The notes under the pieces were generated by a model. The model did no database searches. It was not told the DNA's origin and worked only from the letters and a program-made list of their open reading frames with translations. Made by a program: the position numbers and the translations under genes. Shown here one piece after another: positions 1-15,988 of a DNA stretch of 64,000 nt. The DNA comes from Vibrio artabrorum (lineage in GTDB: Bacteria; Pseudomonadota; Gammaproteobacteria; Enterobacterales; Vibrionaceae), in assembly GCF_024347295.1 (NCBI RefSeq), contig NZ_AP025458.1:496001-560000 (forward strand), in the 5' to 3' direction. Within the stretch, counting starts at the first letter, position 1, and each line of letters starts with the position of its first letter.

Positions 1-670
1 CCTTGCGAAAGAAGTTACAACAAAAGAAGCGTATCAGTGGAAACAAGGTTCGTGGACGCTTACGGGTGGACTTCCTGAAGCGAAAGCAGACTCAGAATTG
101 CCATACCACGTTGTTGCTTATGACTTCGGTGCAAAACGAAACATCCTACGAATGCTTGTTGACCGCGGCTGCCGCCTAACGGTTGTTCCTGCTGAGACTT
201 CAGCTGAAGAAGTGCTAGCTCTGAACCCAGACGGTGTTTTCCTTTCAAATGGCCCTGGTGACCCAGAACCATGTACTTACGCAATTGAAGCGACAAAAGT
301 GTTCCTAGAAAAAGGCTTACCAATCTTCGGTATCTGTCTAGGTCACCAGATTCTTGCTCTTGCGTCAGGCGCTAAGACAGTGAAGATGAAGTTTGGTCAC
401 CACGGTGCAAACCACCCGGTTAAAGATTTAGATCGTGATGTTGTGATGATTACTTCGCAAAACCACGGCTTTGCTGCTGACGAAGAAACCCTGCCAGAGA
501 CACTACGTGCAACGCACAAATCACTATTTGATGGTTCTCTACAAGGTATTCACCGTACAGACAAACCAGCATTCAGCTTTCAAGGTCACCCTGAAGCAAG
601 CCCAGGTCCAGAAGACGCAGCGCCGTTATTCGACCACTTTATTGAACTAATCAAACAGCACACAGCGTAA
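1..670 (+). CDS. carA: Carbamoyl-phosphate synthase small (glutaminase) subunit, 3' part
   Basis: The gene enters from the left edge and is open from base 2 to the TAA at 668-670, so the N-terminal part is missing. It hydrolyses glutamine and passes ammonia to CarB for carbamoyl phosphate, used in pyrimidine and arginine synthesis. The class I glutamine amidotransferase domain is visible: the nucleophile-elbow motif GICLGHQ contains the catalytic Cys, and [11 protein letters not shown] carries the His and Glu. The gene ends 16 bases before carB, so the two are surely one operon. The promoter and true start lie outside the window. Confidence 0.97.
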   Translation, partial: LAKEVTTKEAYQWKQGSWTLTGGLPEAKADSELPYHVVAYDFGAKRNILRMLVDRGCRLTVVPAETSAEEVLALNPDGVFLSNGPGDPEPCTYAIEATKVFLEKGLPIFGICLGHQILALASGAKTVKMKFGHHGANHPVKDLDRDVVMITSQNHGFAADEETLPETLRATHKSLFDGSLQGIHRTDKPAFSFQGHPEASPGPEDAAPLFDHFIELIKQHTA

Positions 671-686
671 TTCGGAGTAGTAGACA

Positions 687-3600
687 ATGCCAAAACGTAC
701 TGACATTAAAAGTATTCTTATTCTAGGTGCTGGCCCGATCGTTATCGGCCAAGCATGTGAGTTCGATTACTCTGGTGCTCAAGCTTGTAAAGCGCTTCGC
801 GAAGAAGGTTACCGAGTTATTCTTGTAAACTCGAACCCAGCGACCATCATGACTGACCCAGATATGGCCGATGCCACTTACATCGAGCCTATCCAATGGG
901 AAGTGGTGCGTAACATCATCGCTAAAGAGAAGCCTGATGCCGTTCTACCTACTATGGGTGGCCAAACTGCATTGAACTGTGCTCTAGACCTAGAAAAGCA
1001 CGGCGTTCTTGAAGAGTTCGGTGTTGAAATGATTGGTGCAACGGCTGACGCTATCGATAAAGCAGAAGACCGTTCACGCTTCGATAAAGCAATGAAAGCC
1101 ATTGGTCTTGAGTGTCCAACTGCTGATACTGCGAAAACCATGGAAGAAGCTTACAAAGTTTTAGACATGGTTGGCTTCCCTTGTATCATTCGTCCATCGT
1201 TCACGATGGGTGGTACGGGTGGCGGTATCGCTTACAACAAAGAAGAATTTGAAGAAATCTGTCGCCGTGGTTTGGACTTATCTCCAACAAACGAACTTCT
1301 TATCGATGAATCACTTATCGGTTGGAAAGAGTACGAGATGGAAGTGGTTCGTGACAAAAATGACAACTGCATCATCGTATGTGCGATTGAAAACTTCGAC
1401 CCAATGGGTATTCACACAGGTGACTCAATCACCGTGGCTCCAGCTCAAACGCTGACAGACAAAGAATACCAACTAATGCGTAACGCATCTCTAGCAGTAC
1501 TGCGCGAGATTGGTGTTGAAACAGGTGGTTCAAACGTACAGTTTGGTATCAACCCGAAAGATGGCCGTATGGTTATCATCGAGATGAACCCACGTGTATC
1601 TCGCTCTTCTGCACTAGCATCTAAAGCAACAGGTTTCCCAATCGCTAAGATTGCAGCGAAACTGGCTGTTGGTTTCACGCTAGACGAGCTAATGAATGAC
1701 ATCACTGGCGGCGCAACACCAGCATCATTCGAACCAACAATCGACTACGTAGTTACTAAGATTCCTCGTTTTAACTTCGAGAAATTTGCCGGTGCTAACG
1801 ACCGTCTAACGACGCAAATGAAGTCGGTTGGTGAAGTTATGGCTATCGGCCGTAACCAACAAGAATCTCTACAAAAAGCACTTCGCGGCCTAGAAGTTGG
1901 CGCGACTGGTTTTGACGAAATGGTCGACCTCGATGCACCAGACGCACTGACGAAAATTCGTCATGAGCTGAAAGAAGCTGGCGCAGAGCGTATTTGGTAC
2001 ATCGCTGACGCATTCCGTGCGGGTATGTCGGTAGATGGTGTATTCAACCTAACGCAAATCGACCGTTGGTTCCTCGTTCAAATCGAAGACATCGTTAAAC
2101 TAGAGCAAGAACTTAAAGCGAAAGGCTTTGCTGGTCTAAATAAAGACGAGCTAAACAAGCTTAAGCGTAAAGGTTTTGCTGATGCGCGCCTATCTAAGAT
2201 TCTAGGTGTAGCGGAAAGCGAAATCCGTCGTCTACGTGACCAATACGATATCCACCCGGTGTACAAGCGTGTCGATACATGTGCGGCTGAATTCTCTTCA
2301 GATACGGCTTACATGTACTCATCTTACGATGACGAGTGTGAAGCAAACCCAACAGACAAAGAAAAAATCATGATTCTAGGCGGCGGTCCAAACCGTATCG
2401 GCCAAGGTATTGAATTTGACTACTGTTGTGTACACGCATCACTCGCGCTACGTGAAGATGGCTACGAAACTATCATGGTTAACTGTAACCCTGAGACAGT
2501 TTCTACAGACTACGATACGTCTGACCGTCTGTACTTCGAACCCGTCACTCTGGAAGACGTACTCGCAATCGCTCGCGTTGAGAAGCCAAAAGGCGTTATC
2601 GTTCAGTACGGTGGTCAAACACCACTTAAACTGGCTCGTGCTCTTGAAGCAGCTGGCGTACCAATCATCGGTACTAGCCCTGACGCAATCGACCGTGCAG
2701 AAGACCGTGAGCGTTTCCAAGTTGCTGTAGACCGTCTAGGCCTACTTCAGCCAGAAAACGCGACAGTAACAACCATGGAGCAAGCGGTAGAGAAATCTCG
2801 TGAAATCGGCTTCCCACTGGTTGTACGTCCTTCATACGTACTGGGTGGTCGTGCGATGGAAATCGTATACGACGAGCAAGACCTACGTCGCTACTTCAAC
2901 GAAGCAGTAAGCGTATCAAACGAATCTCCAGTACTACTTGATAGCTTCCTAGATGACGCTGTTGAAGTTGACGTAGATGCGATTTGTGACGGTGAGCGCG
3001 TGGTAATCGGCGGTATCATGGAGCACATCGAGCAAGCAGGCGTTCACTCCGGTGACTCAGCATGTTCGCTTCCTGCATACACGCTAAGCCAAGAAATCCA
3101 AGACGTAATGCGCGAGCAAGTTGAAAAGCTGGCGTTCGAGTTGGGTGTTCGTGGTCTGATGAACACGCAGTTTGCGGTTAAGAACAATGAAGTGTACCTA
3201 ATCGAGGTTAACCCTCGTGCAGCACGTACGGTTCCATTCGTATCTAAAGCAACGGGTGCGCCAATCGCTAAGATTGCCGCTCGTGTCATGGCGGGTCAAT
3301 CTCTAGAGTCTCAAGGCTTTACCAAAGAAATCATCCCACCTTACTATTCAGTGAAAGAAGTGGTACTTCCATTCAACAAGTTCCCTGGTGTTGACCCACT
3401 GTTAGGCCCAGAAATGCGCTCTACTGGTGAAGTTATGGGTGTTGGTGCGACGTTCGCAGAAGCATACTCTAAAGCTGAATTAGGTTGTGGTCACATCTAC
3501 CCTGAAGGCGGTCGTGCGCTGCTTTCTGTTCGCGAAGGCGACAAAGAGCGTGTTGTTGACCTAGCATCTAAGCTATCTAAGCTTGGCTACCAGCTAGACG

Positions 3601-3917
3601 CAACGCACGGCACAGCAGTTATCCTTGGCGAAGCGGGCATCAACCCACGTCTAGTGAACAAGGTACACGAAGGTCGTCCTCACATTCTTGACCGTATCAA
3701 GAACAACGAGTACACCTACATTGTGAACACAGCTGCTGGTCGTCAAGCGATTGAAGATTCTAAAGTTCTTCGCCGTGGCGCACTGGCTGAGAAAGTGAAC
3801 TACACGACGACGCTAAACGCTGCATTCGCGACTTGTATGGCGCACACTGCAGATGCGAAGACGTCAGTGACTTCAGTTCAAGAGCTTCACGCACAGGTTA
3901 AAGCTTCTCTAGCTTAA
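687..3917 (+). CDS. carB: Carbamoyl-phosphate synthase large subunit
   Basis: 1076 aa, close to the usual length of about 1073. Two homologous ATP-grasp halves are visible. Each opens with a phosphate-loop-like segment ([19 protein letters not shown] near residue 10; [19 protein letters not shown] near 560) and each has an NPR motif ([36 protein letters not shown]). The last 140 residues form the MGS-like allosteric domain. It makes carbamoyl phosphate from bicarbonate, ATP and the ammonia channelled from CarA. The start ATG at 687 follows a GGAG (674-677). It is cotranscribed with carA. Confidence 0.98.
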   Translation: MPKRTDIKSILILGAGPIVIGQACEFDYSGAQACKALREEGYRVILVNSNPATIMTDPDMADATYIEPIQWEVVRNIIAKEKPDAVLPTMGGQTALNCALDLEKHGVLEEFGVEMIGATADAIDKAEDRSRFDKAMKAIGLECPTADTAKTMEEAYKVLDMVGFPCIIRPSFTMGGTGGGIAYNKEEFEEICRRGLDLSPTNELLIDESLIGWKEYEMEVVRDKNDNCIIVCAIENFDPMGIHTGDSITVAPAQTLTDKEYQLMRNASLAVLREIGVETGGSNVQFGINPKDGRMVIIEMNPRVSRSSALASKATGFPIAKIAAKLAVGFTLDELMNDITGGATPASFEPTIDYVVTKIPRFNFEKFAGANDRLTTQMKSVGEVMAIGRNQQESLQKALRGLEVGATGFDEMVDLDAPDALTKIRHELKEAGAERIWYIADAFRAGMSVDGVFNLTQIDRWFLVQIEDIVKLEQELKAKGFAGLNKDELNKLKRKGFADARLSKILGVAESEIRRLRDQYDIHPVYKRVDTCAAEFSSDTAYMYSSYDDECEANPTDKEKIMILGGGPNRIGQGIEFDYCCVHASLALREDGYETIMVNCNPETVSTDYDTSDRLYFEPVTLEDVLAIARVEKPKGVIVQYGGQTPLKLARALEAAGVPIIGTSPDAIDRAEDRERFQVAVDRLGLLQPENATVTTMEQAVEKSREIGFPLVVRPSYVLGGRAMEIVYDEQDLRRYFNEAVSVSNESPVLLDSFLDDAVEVDVDAICDGERVVIGGIMEHIEQAGVHSGDSACSLPAYTLSQEIQDVMREQVEKLAFELGVRGLMNTQFAVKNNEVYLIEVNPRAARTVPFVSKATGAPIAKIAARVMAGQSLESQGFTKEIIPPYYSVKEVVLPFNKFPGVDPLLGPEMRSTGEVMGVGATFAEAYSKAELGCGHIYPEGGRALLSVREGDKERVVDLASKLSKLGYQLDATHGTAVILGEAGINPRLVNKVHEGRPHILDRIKNNEYTYIVNTAAGRQAIEDSKVLRRGALAEKVNYTTTLNAAFATCMAHTADAKTSVTSVQELHAQVKASLA

Positions 3918-3957
3918 TCGCCTCAAATGTATTGCTGTTAAGCGGATATCAATGCGC

Positions 3958-3986
3958 AAAGCCCACTCTTCGGATTGGGCTTTTTT
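3958..3986 (+). terminator. Intrinsic terminator of carAB
   Basis: AAGCCCA and TGGGCTT arms around a short loop, followed by a run of six T. It lies 40 bases after the carB stop. Confidence 0.85.
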
Positions 3987-4112
3987 ATGTCTGTTATTCG
4001 GCGGCAACTCAATGATGAATATTTGGAATAGGTTAGAATCTTGTGTTTCGTTATTGCTCGTCTGTCGTGAGTGGTAACTTGTCGCTAAACAGGACTTAAA
4101 GGCGTTGGGTAT

Positions 4113-4892
4113 ATGGAAATTACATTGGAATTATTGGCAATTTTGTTTGTTGTCGCAACAGGGGCTGGTTTTATCGACGCGATGGCGGGTGGCGGTGGAT
4201 TACTAACCCTACCGGCATTGTTAGCGGCCGGAGTACCACCAACGCAGGCACTAGCAACCAACAAACTCCAAAGTTCCTTTGGTAGCTTCTCTGCGAGTTG
4301 GTATTTCGTGCGCAACGGCATTGTCAGCATTAAAGAGATGCGTCTCGCTATCTTTTGTACTTTTATCGGTTCTGCGGTGGGGGCTGTATCAGTGCAGTAC
4401 ATTGATGCGAGCTTACTGACCAGTGTTATTCCGCTGCTGTTGATCGCCATCTCTCTCTACTTCCTATTAGCGCCACAAACCAAAGTAACTGAAGGTAAAC
4501 AGAAAATCTCCGAGGCGATGTTTGCTCTGTGTATTGGTGGCGGTATTGGCTTCTACGATGGTTTCTTTGGCCCAGGAACCGGTTCTATTTTTACGGTCTG
4601 TTTTGTCGTGATTGGTCACTTCTCGTTAGTCGATGCTACGGCGCGAACTAAGGTACTTAACTTCACCTCGAATATTGCCGCATTGACCTTCTTTATCTTA
4701 GCTGGCTTACCCATTTGGGAGTTGGGATTAGTGATGGCGGTCGGTGGCTTTATGGGCGCTCAGCTTGGCGCCAAAGTCGTGGTGACAAAAGGGCAAAAAT
4801 GGATTCGCCCGCTTGTGATCGTGATGTCGATGCTCATGGCGTCTAAACTGCTTTGGGAACAGCATCAACAATGGATTCTATCAGTGTTTTAA
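4113..4892 (+). CDS. yfcA: TSUP-family (TauE/SafE) membrane transporter, YfcA-like
   Basis: 259 aa integral inner-membrane protein with about eight hydrophobic segments. The paired TSUP signatures are present: AGFIDAMAGGGGLLTLPALLAAGVPP near the N-terminus and GFYDGFFGPGTGS at mid-length; ALATNKLQSS and KGQKWIRPL also resemble E. coli YfcA closely. TSUP proteins move sulfur-containing or organic anions; the substrate of YfcA types is not established, so none is assigned here. The start at 4113 has a poor ribosome site. Its last 50 bases overlap the 3' end of the convergent LysR gene. Confidence 0.9.
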   Translation: MEITLELLAILFVVATGAGFIDAMAGGGGLLTLPALLAAGVPPTQALATNKLQSSFGSFSASWYFVRNGIVSIKEMRLAIFCTFIGSAVGAVSVQYIDASLLTSVIPLLLIAISLYFLLAPQTKVTEGKQKISEAMFALCIGGGIGFYDGFFGPGTGSIFTVCFVVIGHFSLVDATARTKVLNFTSNIAALTFFILAGLPIWELGLVMAVGGFMGAQLGAKVVVTKGQKWIRPLVIVMSMLMASKLLWEQHQQWILSVF

Positions 4893-5688
4893 CTCGAGGA
4901 GACTGATAGCTATTTGGTCTCACACAGATATGAATCGGTCGAATCAAGCCAGCTAATTCGGTGAAACTATACAGATATTGAGGCTCAATATTGAGTGTTT
5001 TTACGATAGAGAGCGGGATTAACGCTGACCCAGTCCCGCCCAATGCAAGTTGCGCTGCTGCGGTATAGGCATCCATCTCCATCAAGGGTTTGATACCAAA
5101 CTTCTCTAATACAGAAAGTTGATAAGAATTGGCAGGATTGGTCATGTCGTTAGTGATGACCATTGGAGGGAGCTCCGTTAGCGGCGACTTACTCACTATG
5201 TAAAACGGCTCATCAAACAGATGGAAGGTCATCAACCCATGATGCGGTGGCAGTAAGCCAGCACACAACCCCAAGGTCGCCTTGCCAGATTGCACTCGCT
5301 CTATGATTCTCGGTGTGTGGTTGGTGGTAATGGTGATGTATTTATCTTGCTGGATAAATTGGCCCATCATCTCACCTAAATAGCCGGCTATCAGAGACTT
5401 AGAGCTGTCTAATGTAATGAGAGTGGTATCTTCCAACTCTTGCTGTTCATAAATAAGCCCGCGAAGTTCATTGAATGTAGGGCCAATACTCTCGATTAAT
5501 GCAATCGCATCTGGCGTGAGTTTTATCTGTCGGCCACTCGGTTCAATGAGCTTTTTACCTAGCTTCTTTTCTAAATTCGCAATCCGTTTGCTGACCGCTG
5601 ATTGGCTGATATAAAGCAAACTGCCGGTGCGGCTCATGGTCTTTGCTTTGCTCAGCACCAATAGCGTTTCAATTCCTTCGAGTAACAT
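4843..5688 (-). CDS. LysR-family transcriptional regulator
   Basis: 281 aa. The winged helix-turn-helix sits at the N-terminus (ISQSAVSKRIANLEKKLGKKLIEP, residues about 28-51), followed by a LysR substrate-binding fold with the usual hydrophobic beta strands (ATLGLCAGLL, PFYIVSK, GTGSALIPLSIV). The inducer and targets cannot be read from the sequence. It converges on the YfcA-type transporter and overlaps it by 50 bases at the 3' end. LysR genes usually control a divergent neighbour, but here the upstream region (5689-5961) holds no recognised divergent gene, so autoregulation or remote targets are likely. Confidence 0.88.
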   Translation of the reverse strand: MLLEGIETLLVLSKAKTMSRTGSLLYISQSAVSKRIANLEKKLGKKLIEPSGRQIKLTPDAIALIESIGPTFNELRGLIYEQQELEDTTLITLDSSKSLIAGYLGEMMGQFIQQDKYITITTNHTPRIIERVQSGKATLGLCAGLLPPHHGLMTFHLFDEPFYIVSKSPLTELPPMVITNDMTNPANSYQLSVLEKFGIKPLMEMDAYTAAAQLALGGTGSALIPLSIVKTLNIEPQYLYSFTELAGLIRPIHICVRPNSYQSPRVKTLIESIVDAVPKAV

Positions 5689-5920
5689 TGAGTCATATTC
5701 ATGAAAGTTGGGAATGATTGGATCAAGTTACCTGAAATTACAACTATTCTCTAGTCTCTTGCTCATTGATATTAACCCCGCGAGATGATGTGAGGTGTGC
5801 GTATTATTTGCTGACGGCAATCTAAAGTGGCTTTCTATGCGTAGGAGATATCATCTTCGAGGCTCTGGAGAGCACGACTACGGAGAGACGATTTAAATGA
5901 CCGATGAGGTGGAAATAAAG
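5689..5920. other. Gap between lysR start and terminator; possible short plus-strand RNA
   Basis: No convincing gene. It must hold the lysR promoter (minus strand). On the plus strand, 5860-5915 contains GGAGAG twice and ACCGATGAGG, faintly like half of a glycine aptamer, and the terminator at 5921 would end any transcript. A 19-codon reading frame (ATG 5839-5841) has no supporting evidence. I see no promoter that proves transcription. Confidence 0.2.
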
Positions 5921-5945
5921 AAGGCTCCTTGCGGAGCCTTTTTCT
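5921..5945. terminator. Bidirectional intrinsic terminator after yadS
   Basis: Perfect 8-bp stem AAGGCTCC/GGAGCCTT with loop TTGC and T-rich flank on the plus strand. It lies 17 bases past the yadS stop, so it probably ends the minus-strand operon mtnN-cbiB-btuF-yadS, although the T-tract is better on the plus strand. Confidence 0.75.
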
Positions 5946-5961
5946 ATTTTATAACTCTGGC

Positions 5962-6579
5962 TTATTTGAGAGCGAAAGTCGGCAATGACAAGTGCCAGCG
6001 AATCGCGGCTAGCCTTATAAGCAGTGTTGTAAAGACGCCAGCTAAAAATGCGGTTTCTGAGTCGTGACCCATGCTGATTGCCATGGTATGAAAAGCACCG
6101 CCAATGATACAAGCGGTTGCGTAAACCTCGCTTCTTAGAATCATCGGAACTTCTCTTGCTAGAACATCACGGATAATCCCACCACCACAGCCGGTGATAA
6201 CACCCATGATAATCGCGACTAATGCTGAGTCTTGATACATCAGAGCTTTTTCAACCCCGATTCCCACAAATACGGCTAAGCCTATCGCATCACAGACAGG
6301 TAATATCCACCATGCTAAACGTTTTGGTCGTCTCACAATCATCATGGTGAGTAAGCAAGTGATGAGAATGACCCAAAGGTAGGTTGTATTTGAGATCCAA
6401 AATACAGGCGTTGCACCTAATGCCATGTCACGAATCGTGCCACCACCAATAGCGGTTACGCTACCCAAAACAGCGACACCAAAGGGGTCCATCTTGAGGC
6501 GGCCGGCGACAAATACACCTGAAATAGCAAAGATGGCAGTGCCAAATAAATCGATAATATAAAGCAGCATGGAGTCCAT
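5962..6579 (-). CDS. yadS: TRIC-type (UPF0126) membrane protein, YadS-like
   Basis: 205 aa, seven hydrophobic segments. The two repeated glycine-rich motifs of the family are visible: GSVTAIGGGTIRDMALGATP in the first half and GVITGCGGGIIRDVLAREVP in the second. Prokaryotic members form trimeric cation channels; the physiological role is unclear. It follows btuF with a 73-base gap. In E. coli the order is also mtn-btuF-yadS, which supports the name. A terminator follows directly. Confidence 0.88.
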   Translation of the reverse strand: MDSMLLYIIDLFGTAIFAISGVFVAGRLKMDPFGVAVLGSVTAIGGGTIRDMALGATPVFWISNTTYLWVILITCLLTMMIVRRPKRLAWWILPVCDAIGLAVFVGIGVEKALMYQDSALVAIIMGVITGCGGGIIRDVLAREVPMILRSEVYATACIIGGAFHTMAISMGHDSETAFLAGVFTTLLIRLAAIRWHLSLPTFALK

Positions 6580-6652
6580 GATACTGTGCTCTTATAGTTG
6601 AAATTTTAGGAATGGGTAAGTTGCGAATTGTACGAAAAAATTCGGCAAATAG

Positions 6653-7510
6653 TTAGCGATTTTGCCTCGCTCTATCGAAGAAATCGCACACTTGCTGAAT
6701 CGCTTTTAATGTTCTCGTTGTTGGACGATTAATCCAGTCAGAGTTGAGTGACCAAATCTGATTTTGAGCCACTGCCGGGATTTCGTCTTTCCAAGTTTGC
6801 CACATCGTTCCATTCTCAATCGCATGCTGAGAAGTGAAGATCACTTGCGGTTTCTTTAGTACGACTTGCTCTATCCCGACTTGTGGGTAAGGGGAGGCAC
6901 TGTCTTCAAACACATTGTGCCCCCCACAAAATTCAAAGACCTCACTTGGCCAGTTCCCTTGAGCAACGGTGATGATCGGTTTTTCACTCAGTTGATAAAA
7001 GTAGTTTACGGGCTGTGCATCTTTATATTTTAACCTCAATGCGTTGAGCTGTTTTCTGTATTGTTGAGCGTTGTTTTGGCCAACACTTGGATCGCTTGAA
7101 TATTGGCTCAGTTGCTCAATATTGGTTGCGATACTGTCGAGGCTTTTCGTTTTGGAATAGTAGATGTTAAAACCAAACTGCTCTAGCTTCGCGAGTTCTC
7201 TTGGCGGGTTTCCGGCTGGCCAAGCGATAATAAGATCAGGTTGCAGCGTGATGATTTTTTCAACCTTGATGCCTTGATAATTAGCTACCTTTTCAAGTTT
7301 ATCGGCTTGTTGTGGGTAATCACTTCGCTCACTTACCGCAACCAGTTGATCGCCTAAACCGGCGCTATACGCGAGTTCAGTCGCGTGAGGAGCAAGGCTT
7401 ATCACGCGTTGAGCTGGTTGAATGTTCTTTGGCGTTTCAGCAAAGGATAAAGGCAGCCAAAAACTGGAAGACAATAAAGTAAGGCTGGTAATAAGTGCTG
7501 AAGGTTTCAC
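6653..7510 (-). CDS. btuF: Vitamin B12 periplasmic binding protein
   Basis: 285 aa with an N-terminal signal peptide (about 24 residues ending SFAE). The mature part is a class III periplasmic binding protein: QRVISLAPHATELAYSAG, then DLIIAWPAGNPP, then GHNVFEDSASPYPQVGIEQV. It delivers cobalamin to the BtuCD importer, whose genes are not in this window. It starts one base after the stop of the cbiB-like gene, so the two are translationally close and in one operon. Context with a cobalamin biosynthesis gene supports B12 rather than haem or siderophore as ligand. Confidence 0.92.
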   Translation of the reverse strand: MKPSALITSLTLLSSSFWLPLSFAETPKNIQPAQRVISLAPHATELAYSAGLGDQLVAVSERSDYPQQADKLEKVANYQGIKVEKIITLQPDLIIAWPAGNPPRELAKLEQFGFNIYYSKTKSLDSIATNIEQLSQYSSDPSVGQNNAQQYRKQLNALRLKYKDAQPVNYFYQLSEKPIITVAQGNWPSEVFEFCGGHNVFEDSASPYPQVGIEQVVLKKPQVIFTSQHAIENGTMWQTWKDEIPAVAQNQIWSLNSDWINRPTTRTLKAIQQVCDFFDRARQNR

Positions 7511-7511
7511 T

Positions 7512-8465
7512 CTAAACCCCTTGGTGAATAAATAGTAAGGCTAGGCTTTGTAAGAAAATCCAGATAGCGATGCGACCAAACAGCAACTTCTGAACCTGAG
7601 ATAAATGCAGCGCTGATGGGGCAACTCTCCCCCCTAATTTTGCACGAATGGCTTTGGTGTTGCCATAAATAGCAGGGCCGCCTAATGACAGTTCAAGTTT
7701 GTTACCGACAGCGGTAATCAACCACGCAGGGCCGGGTAGCGGCCAAGCACGACTTTGAATCAACATTGTCTTAAATGTGTACGTTGCTTTCTCACCACAT
7801 ACGATCATCAAAGCAAACAGACGCATCGGTATGAATTCGAGAATCGCGACGATCTTGACTGCCGTTGATCCAAATGGAGCAAATTGTTGACGACTTGGCG
7901 ACCAAGCTCGCGCTAATTCGACCGTTAAGCGATACATTAAAGCGGCGATGCCCCCTCCTATAGCGTACCAGAATAACACACCAACTACGTTCCGGGCATA
8001 ACCCATGATGATGGTTTCTGTCGCGGCTTTGCCAAGTCCTAGAGACGACAATGATTCGGTTTGACGATTGACGATGGGAGCCAGTAACAGGCGAGCCGTG
8101 GCTTTATCTTCTCGACTCAGTGCTTTAATCAGTTGATTCGCCAAATTTTCATTATTGCGCCAATCAATCGCGATCAATAACAGCGCTAATTCAAACAGTT
8201 GAGATTGCCAAACTAATGGTTTCAGTGCCAAAAGGACAATCAGAGCGGGCAATACCATTAATACCCAGGCTAATGCACCTGAAATTAAACTTTGGGAGTA
8301 ATTTTGATTGGTATTCACCCTAGCGACCAAAAGCTCAGCAAATTTATGCCATAAAGTGGTAGGGTGGGCGGCATGAGGGATAGGCAAGATTAAATGAAAA
8401 AGCAGTGCTCCCCACATTACAAGGAGCACGCCATTTGCAAATACTTGATCAAACAGTGCTTGCAT
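7512..8465 (-). CDS. CbiB/CobD-family adenosylcobinamide-phosphate synthase homologue
   Basis: 317 aa membrane protein of the CobD/CbiB family, which attaches aminopropanol to adenosylcobyric acid late in cobalamin assembly. Features of the family are visible: polytopic hydrophobic profile, ARLLLAPIVNRQTESLS, GKAATETIIMGYARNVVGVLFWYAIGGG, and LELSLGGPAIYG near the C-terminus. It lies between mtnN (10-base gap) and btuF (1-base gap). Salvage of cobinamide imported via BtuF would be a sensible role, but this is inference. The rest of the de novo pathway is not in the window. Confidence 0.85.
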   Translation of the reverse strand: MQALFDQVFANGVLLVMWGALLFHLILPIPHAAHPTTLWHKFAELLVARVNTNQNYSQSLISGALAWVLMVLPALIVLLALKPLVWQSQLFELALLLIAIDWRNNENLANQLIKALSREDKATARLLLAPIVNRQTESLSSLGLGKAATETIIMGYARNVVGVLFWYAIGGGIAALMYRLTVELARAWSPSRQQFAPFGSTAVKIVAILEFIPMRLFALMIVCGEKATYTFKTMLIQSRAWPLPGPAWLITAVGNKLELSLGGPAIYGNTKAIRAKLGGRVAPSALHLSQVQKLLFGRIAIWIFLQSLALLFIHQGV

Positions 8466-8475
8466 GTCTAGTTGC

Positions 8476-9171
8476 TTATTTTAGTAGGGCAACCATCTTG
8501 ATCACCATTTCAGAAGAGCTCTGTGCGGCTAACGGTAGGAACTCTTCGAAGCTCATCGGAGACTCTTTGTCTGCAACATCAGAGATTGCACGCACCACCA
8601 CGAATGGTACTTGGAATTGGTGACAAGCTTGAGCAATCGCAGAGGCTTCCATCTCTACAGCAACCACTGATGGGAAGTGCTTGCGGATGAACTCTTGGCG
8701 TTCTGCTGTGCAAACAAATGCGTCGCCAGTACAAATAAGACCGCGAACGGCATGCTTATCTTCCATTTGTGCGAGTGCTTGTTCAGCAACCGCCATCAGT
8801 TTGTCGTCAGCTTTGAACGCTGCAGGTTGACCTGCCATTTGGCCAATTTCGTAACCGAAAGCGGTAACGTCAGCATCGTGGTGGCGAACTTCAGTTGAGA
8901 TCACCACATCGCCAAGATTCAGTGTTGAATCAAAACCACCCGCAGAACCCGTGTTCAGAACGACATCTGGTTGGTATTCGCTGAGTAGGATTGAAGTACC
9001 AACAGCTGCTGCTACTTTACCAATGCCTGATTGAAGCAAAACAACGTCAACACCATTTAGCTGACCAGAAAAAAAGGTACAACCGCCTTTATTAACTTCA
9101 GTAATGTCTGAAATTGCTGCTTTTAGGATCGCAACTTCTTGCTCCATTGCGCCAATGATGCCGATTTTCAT
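8476..9171 (-). CDS. mtnN: 5'-methylthioadenosine/S-adenosylhomocysteine nucleosidase
   Basis: 231 aa, the normal length. [20 protein letters not shown] starts the nucleoside phosphorylase fold; the catalytic region [10 protein letters not shown] carries the Asp, and [13 protein letters not shown] the purine/ribose-binding Met-Glu. It cleaves MTA and SAH to adenine plus the ribosyl thio sugar, and its product S-ribosylhomocysteine feeds LuxS and autoinducer-2. First gene of a four-gene operon with cbiB, btuF and yadS. Confidence 0.96.
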   Translation of the reverse strand: MKIGIIGAMEQEVAILKAAISDITEVNKGGCTFFSGQLNGVDVVLLQSGIGKVAAAVGTSILLSEYQPDVVLNTGSAGGFDSTLNLGDVVISTEVRHHDADVTAFGYEIGQMAGQPAAFKADDKLMAVAEQALAQMEDKHAVRGLICTGDAFVCTAERQEFIRKHFPSVVAVEMEASAIAQACHQFQVPFVVVRAISDVADKESPMSFEEFLPLAAQSSSEMVIKMVALLK

Positions 9172-9228
9172 GTGTAGTCTCTTAATAAATAATATTTAAA
9201 CAGTAGAGCGAAATTGTAGCATGGATAA

Positions 9229-9259
9229 GAAGTGTCGAGCGACTGCCCAGAGACACTTC
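9229..9259. repeat. Short inverted repeat upstream of mtnN
   Basis: GAAGTGTC and GACACTTC, perfect 8-bp arms with a 15-base spacer, lying between the mtnN promoter region and the end of the DUF1499 gene. No T-run follows on either strand, so it is a weak terminator at best; it could be an operator. Confidence 0.4.
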
Positions 9260-9298
9260 TCATCCGAATAGCCGCGATTTATCTGCGAATTCTATTCT

Positions 9299-9727
9299 CT
9301 ATTTGATTAGGCCTTCGCTTTTCAAGCTAGCACGAAGTTGTTCAGCACGTTTTCGGTTTACGCCAAAATCAGAATAACCAGTGCGAGACTCCGAACGCAC
9401 CATCAGTTTGCCATCCGTGATTTTAAGTTCTAAGTCATCGACAAAACGCATGATGCGAGAAGTACATTCAACACGCAGATAATCTTCTGTTTTACTCGCG
9501 GTTTTCGATCCCGGTAAGGTTAGCGCAACCTGCTCAATCGCATCTAAGTTCACTGAATCTGACAACTCAAACGCGGCCAAAGCATGCTGCTCACGGTCAT
9601 CTTGAGTGGATACGCAGTTTGGTTTGTCTCCACAAGGTGATGAAGTTCTGTCTTTCATGTCCGTGATTCCTTGGCTGCAAGCGGTTAAAGTGAAAAGAGA
9701 TAGCGAGAGGAGAGCGGCTTTTTTCAT
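9299..9727 (-). CDS. DUF1499 lipoprotein
   Basis: 142 aa. Lipoprotein signal MKKAALLSLSLFTLTACS with Cys at residue 17 in a lipobox (LTAC). The mature part has the DUF1499 pattern: PCGDKPNCVSTQ with paired Cys, a central region, then LRVECTSRIMRFVDDLEL and a C-terminal VRSESRTGYSDFGVNRKRAEQLR. Function unknown; probably anchored in the outer or inner membrane. It is monocistronic, between the gltD terminator and mtnN. Confidence 0.85.
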   Translation of the reverse strand: MKKAALLSLSLFTLTACSQGITDMKDRTSSPCGDKPNCVSTQDDREQHALAAFELSDSVNLDAIEQVALTLPGSKTASKTEDYLRVECTSRIMRFVDDLELKITDGKLMVRSESRTGYSDFGVNRKRAEQLRASLKSEGLIK

Positions 9728-9832
9728 AGTGTTTCCTATGGCGTTGTTTTAATTGTAATTGTAGTTCTCGGTATTCGTTAATTTACGATTGTTTTACGTA
9801 TTCTTTGTTATGCCGTTGGTAAAACATATCGA

Positions 9833-9868
9833 ATTTAAAAAAGGATCCATATACGGATCCTCTTTTTA
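9833..9868 (-). terminator. Terminator of gltBD operon 1 (possibly bidirectional)
   Basis: GGATCC-ATATAC-GGATCC hairpin flanked by A-tract on the left and TCTTTTT on the right. On the minus strand the hairpin is followed by a T-rich run, 39 bases after the gltD stop. Confidence 0.8.
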
Positions 9869-9906
9869 TAGTAACGGCTTGATTAATAGCGGAAACTTTA
9901 GATTAG

Positions 9907-15799
<5,893 letters not shown>

Positions 15800-15953
15800 T
15801 GCAATTCTCCCTTTTGCTTCTCTGTCATCCAGACAGTAAATGACCAACTATTCATGTACTTATTATTTTTATCAATGGGTTATTCTATTGCTCGGTTGAA
15901 ATCTTGTTAATTGTGTTAATGTGTGTGATTGATTTTGTTTTCATCAGTTTTAC

Positions 15954-15982
15954 AACGTATAGCTAATTGTGTTTAAGGTCAA
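15954..15982 (-). promoter_or_regulatory. Possible promoter of gltBD operon 1
   Basis: On the minus strand TTGACC (15982-15977) is followed after 17 bases by TACGTT (15959-15954). This lies about 155 bases upstream of the gltB start in an AT-rich gap (15800-16128). Pattern match only. Confidence 0.35.
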
Positions 15983-15988
15983 GTTCAT

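Noticed and set aside
5822..6112. 96-codon minus-strand reading frame overlapping the yadS end
   Set aside because: It runs through the terminator and lies out of frame inside yadS.
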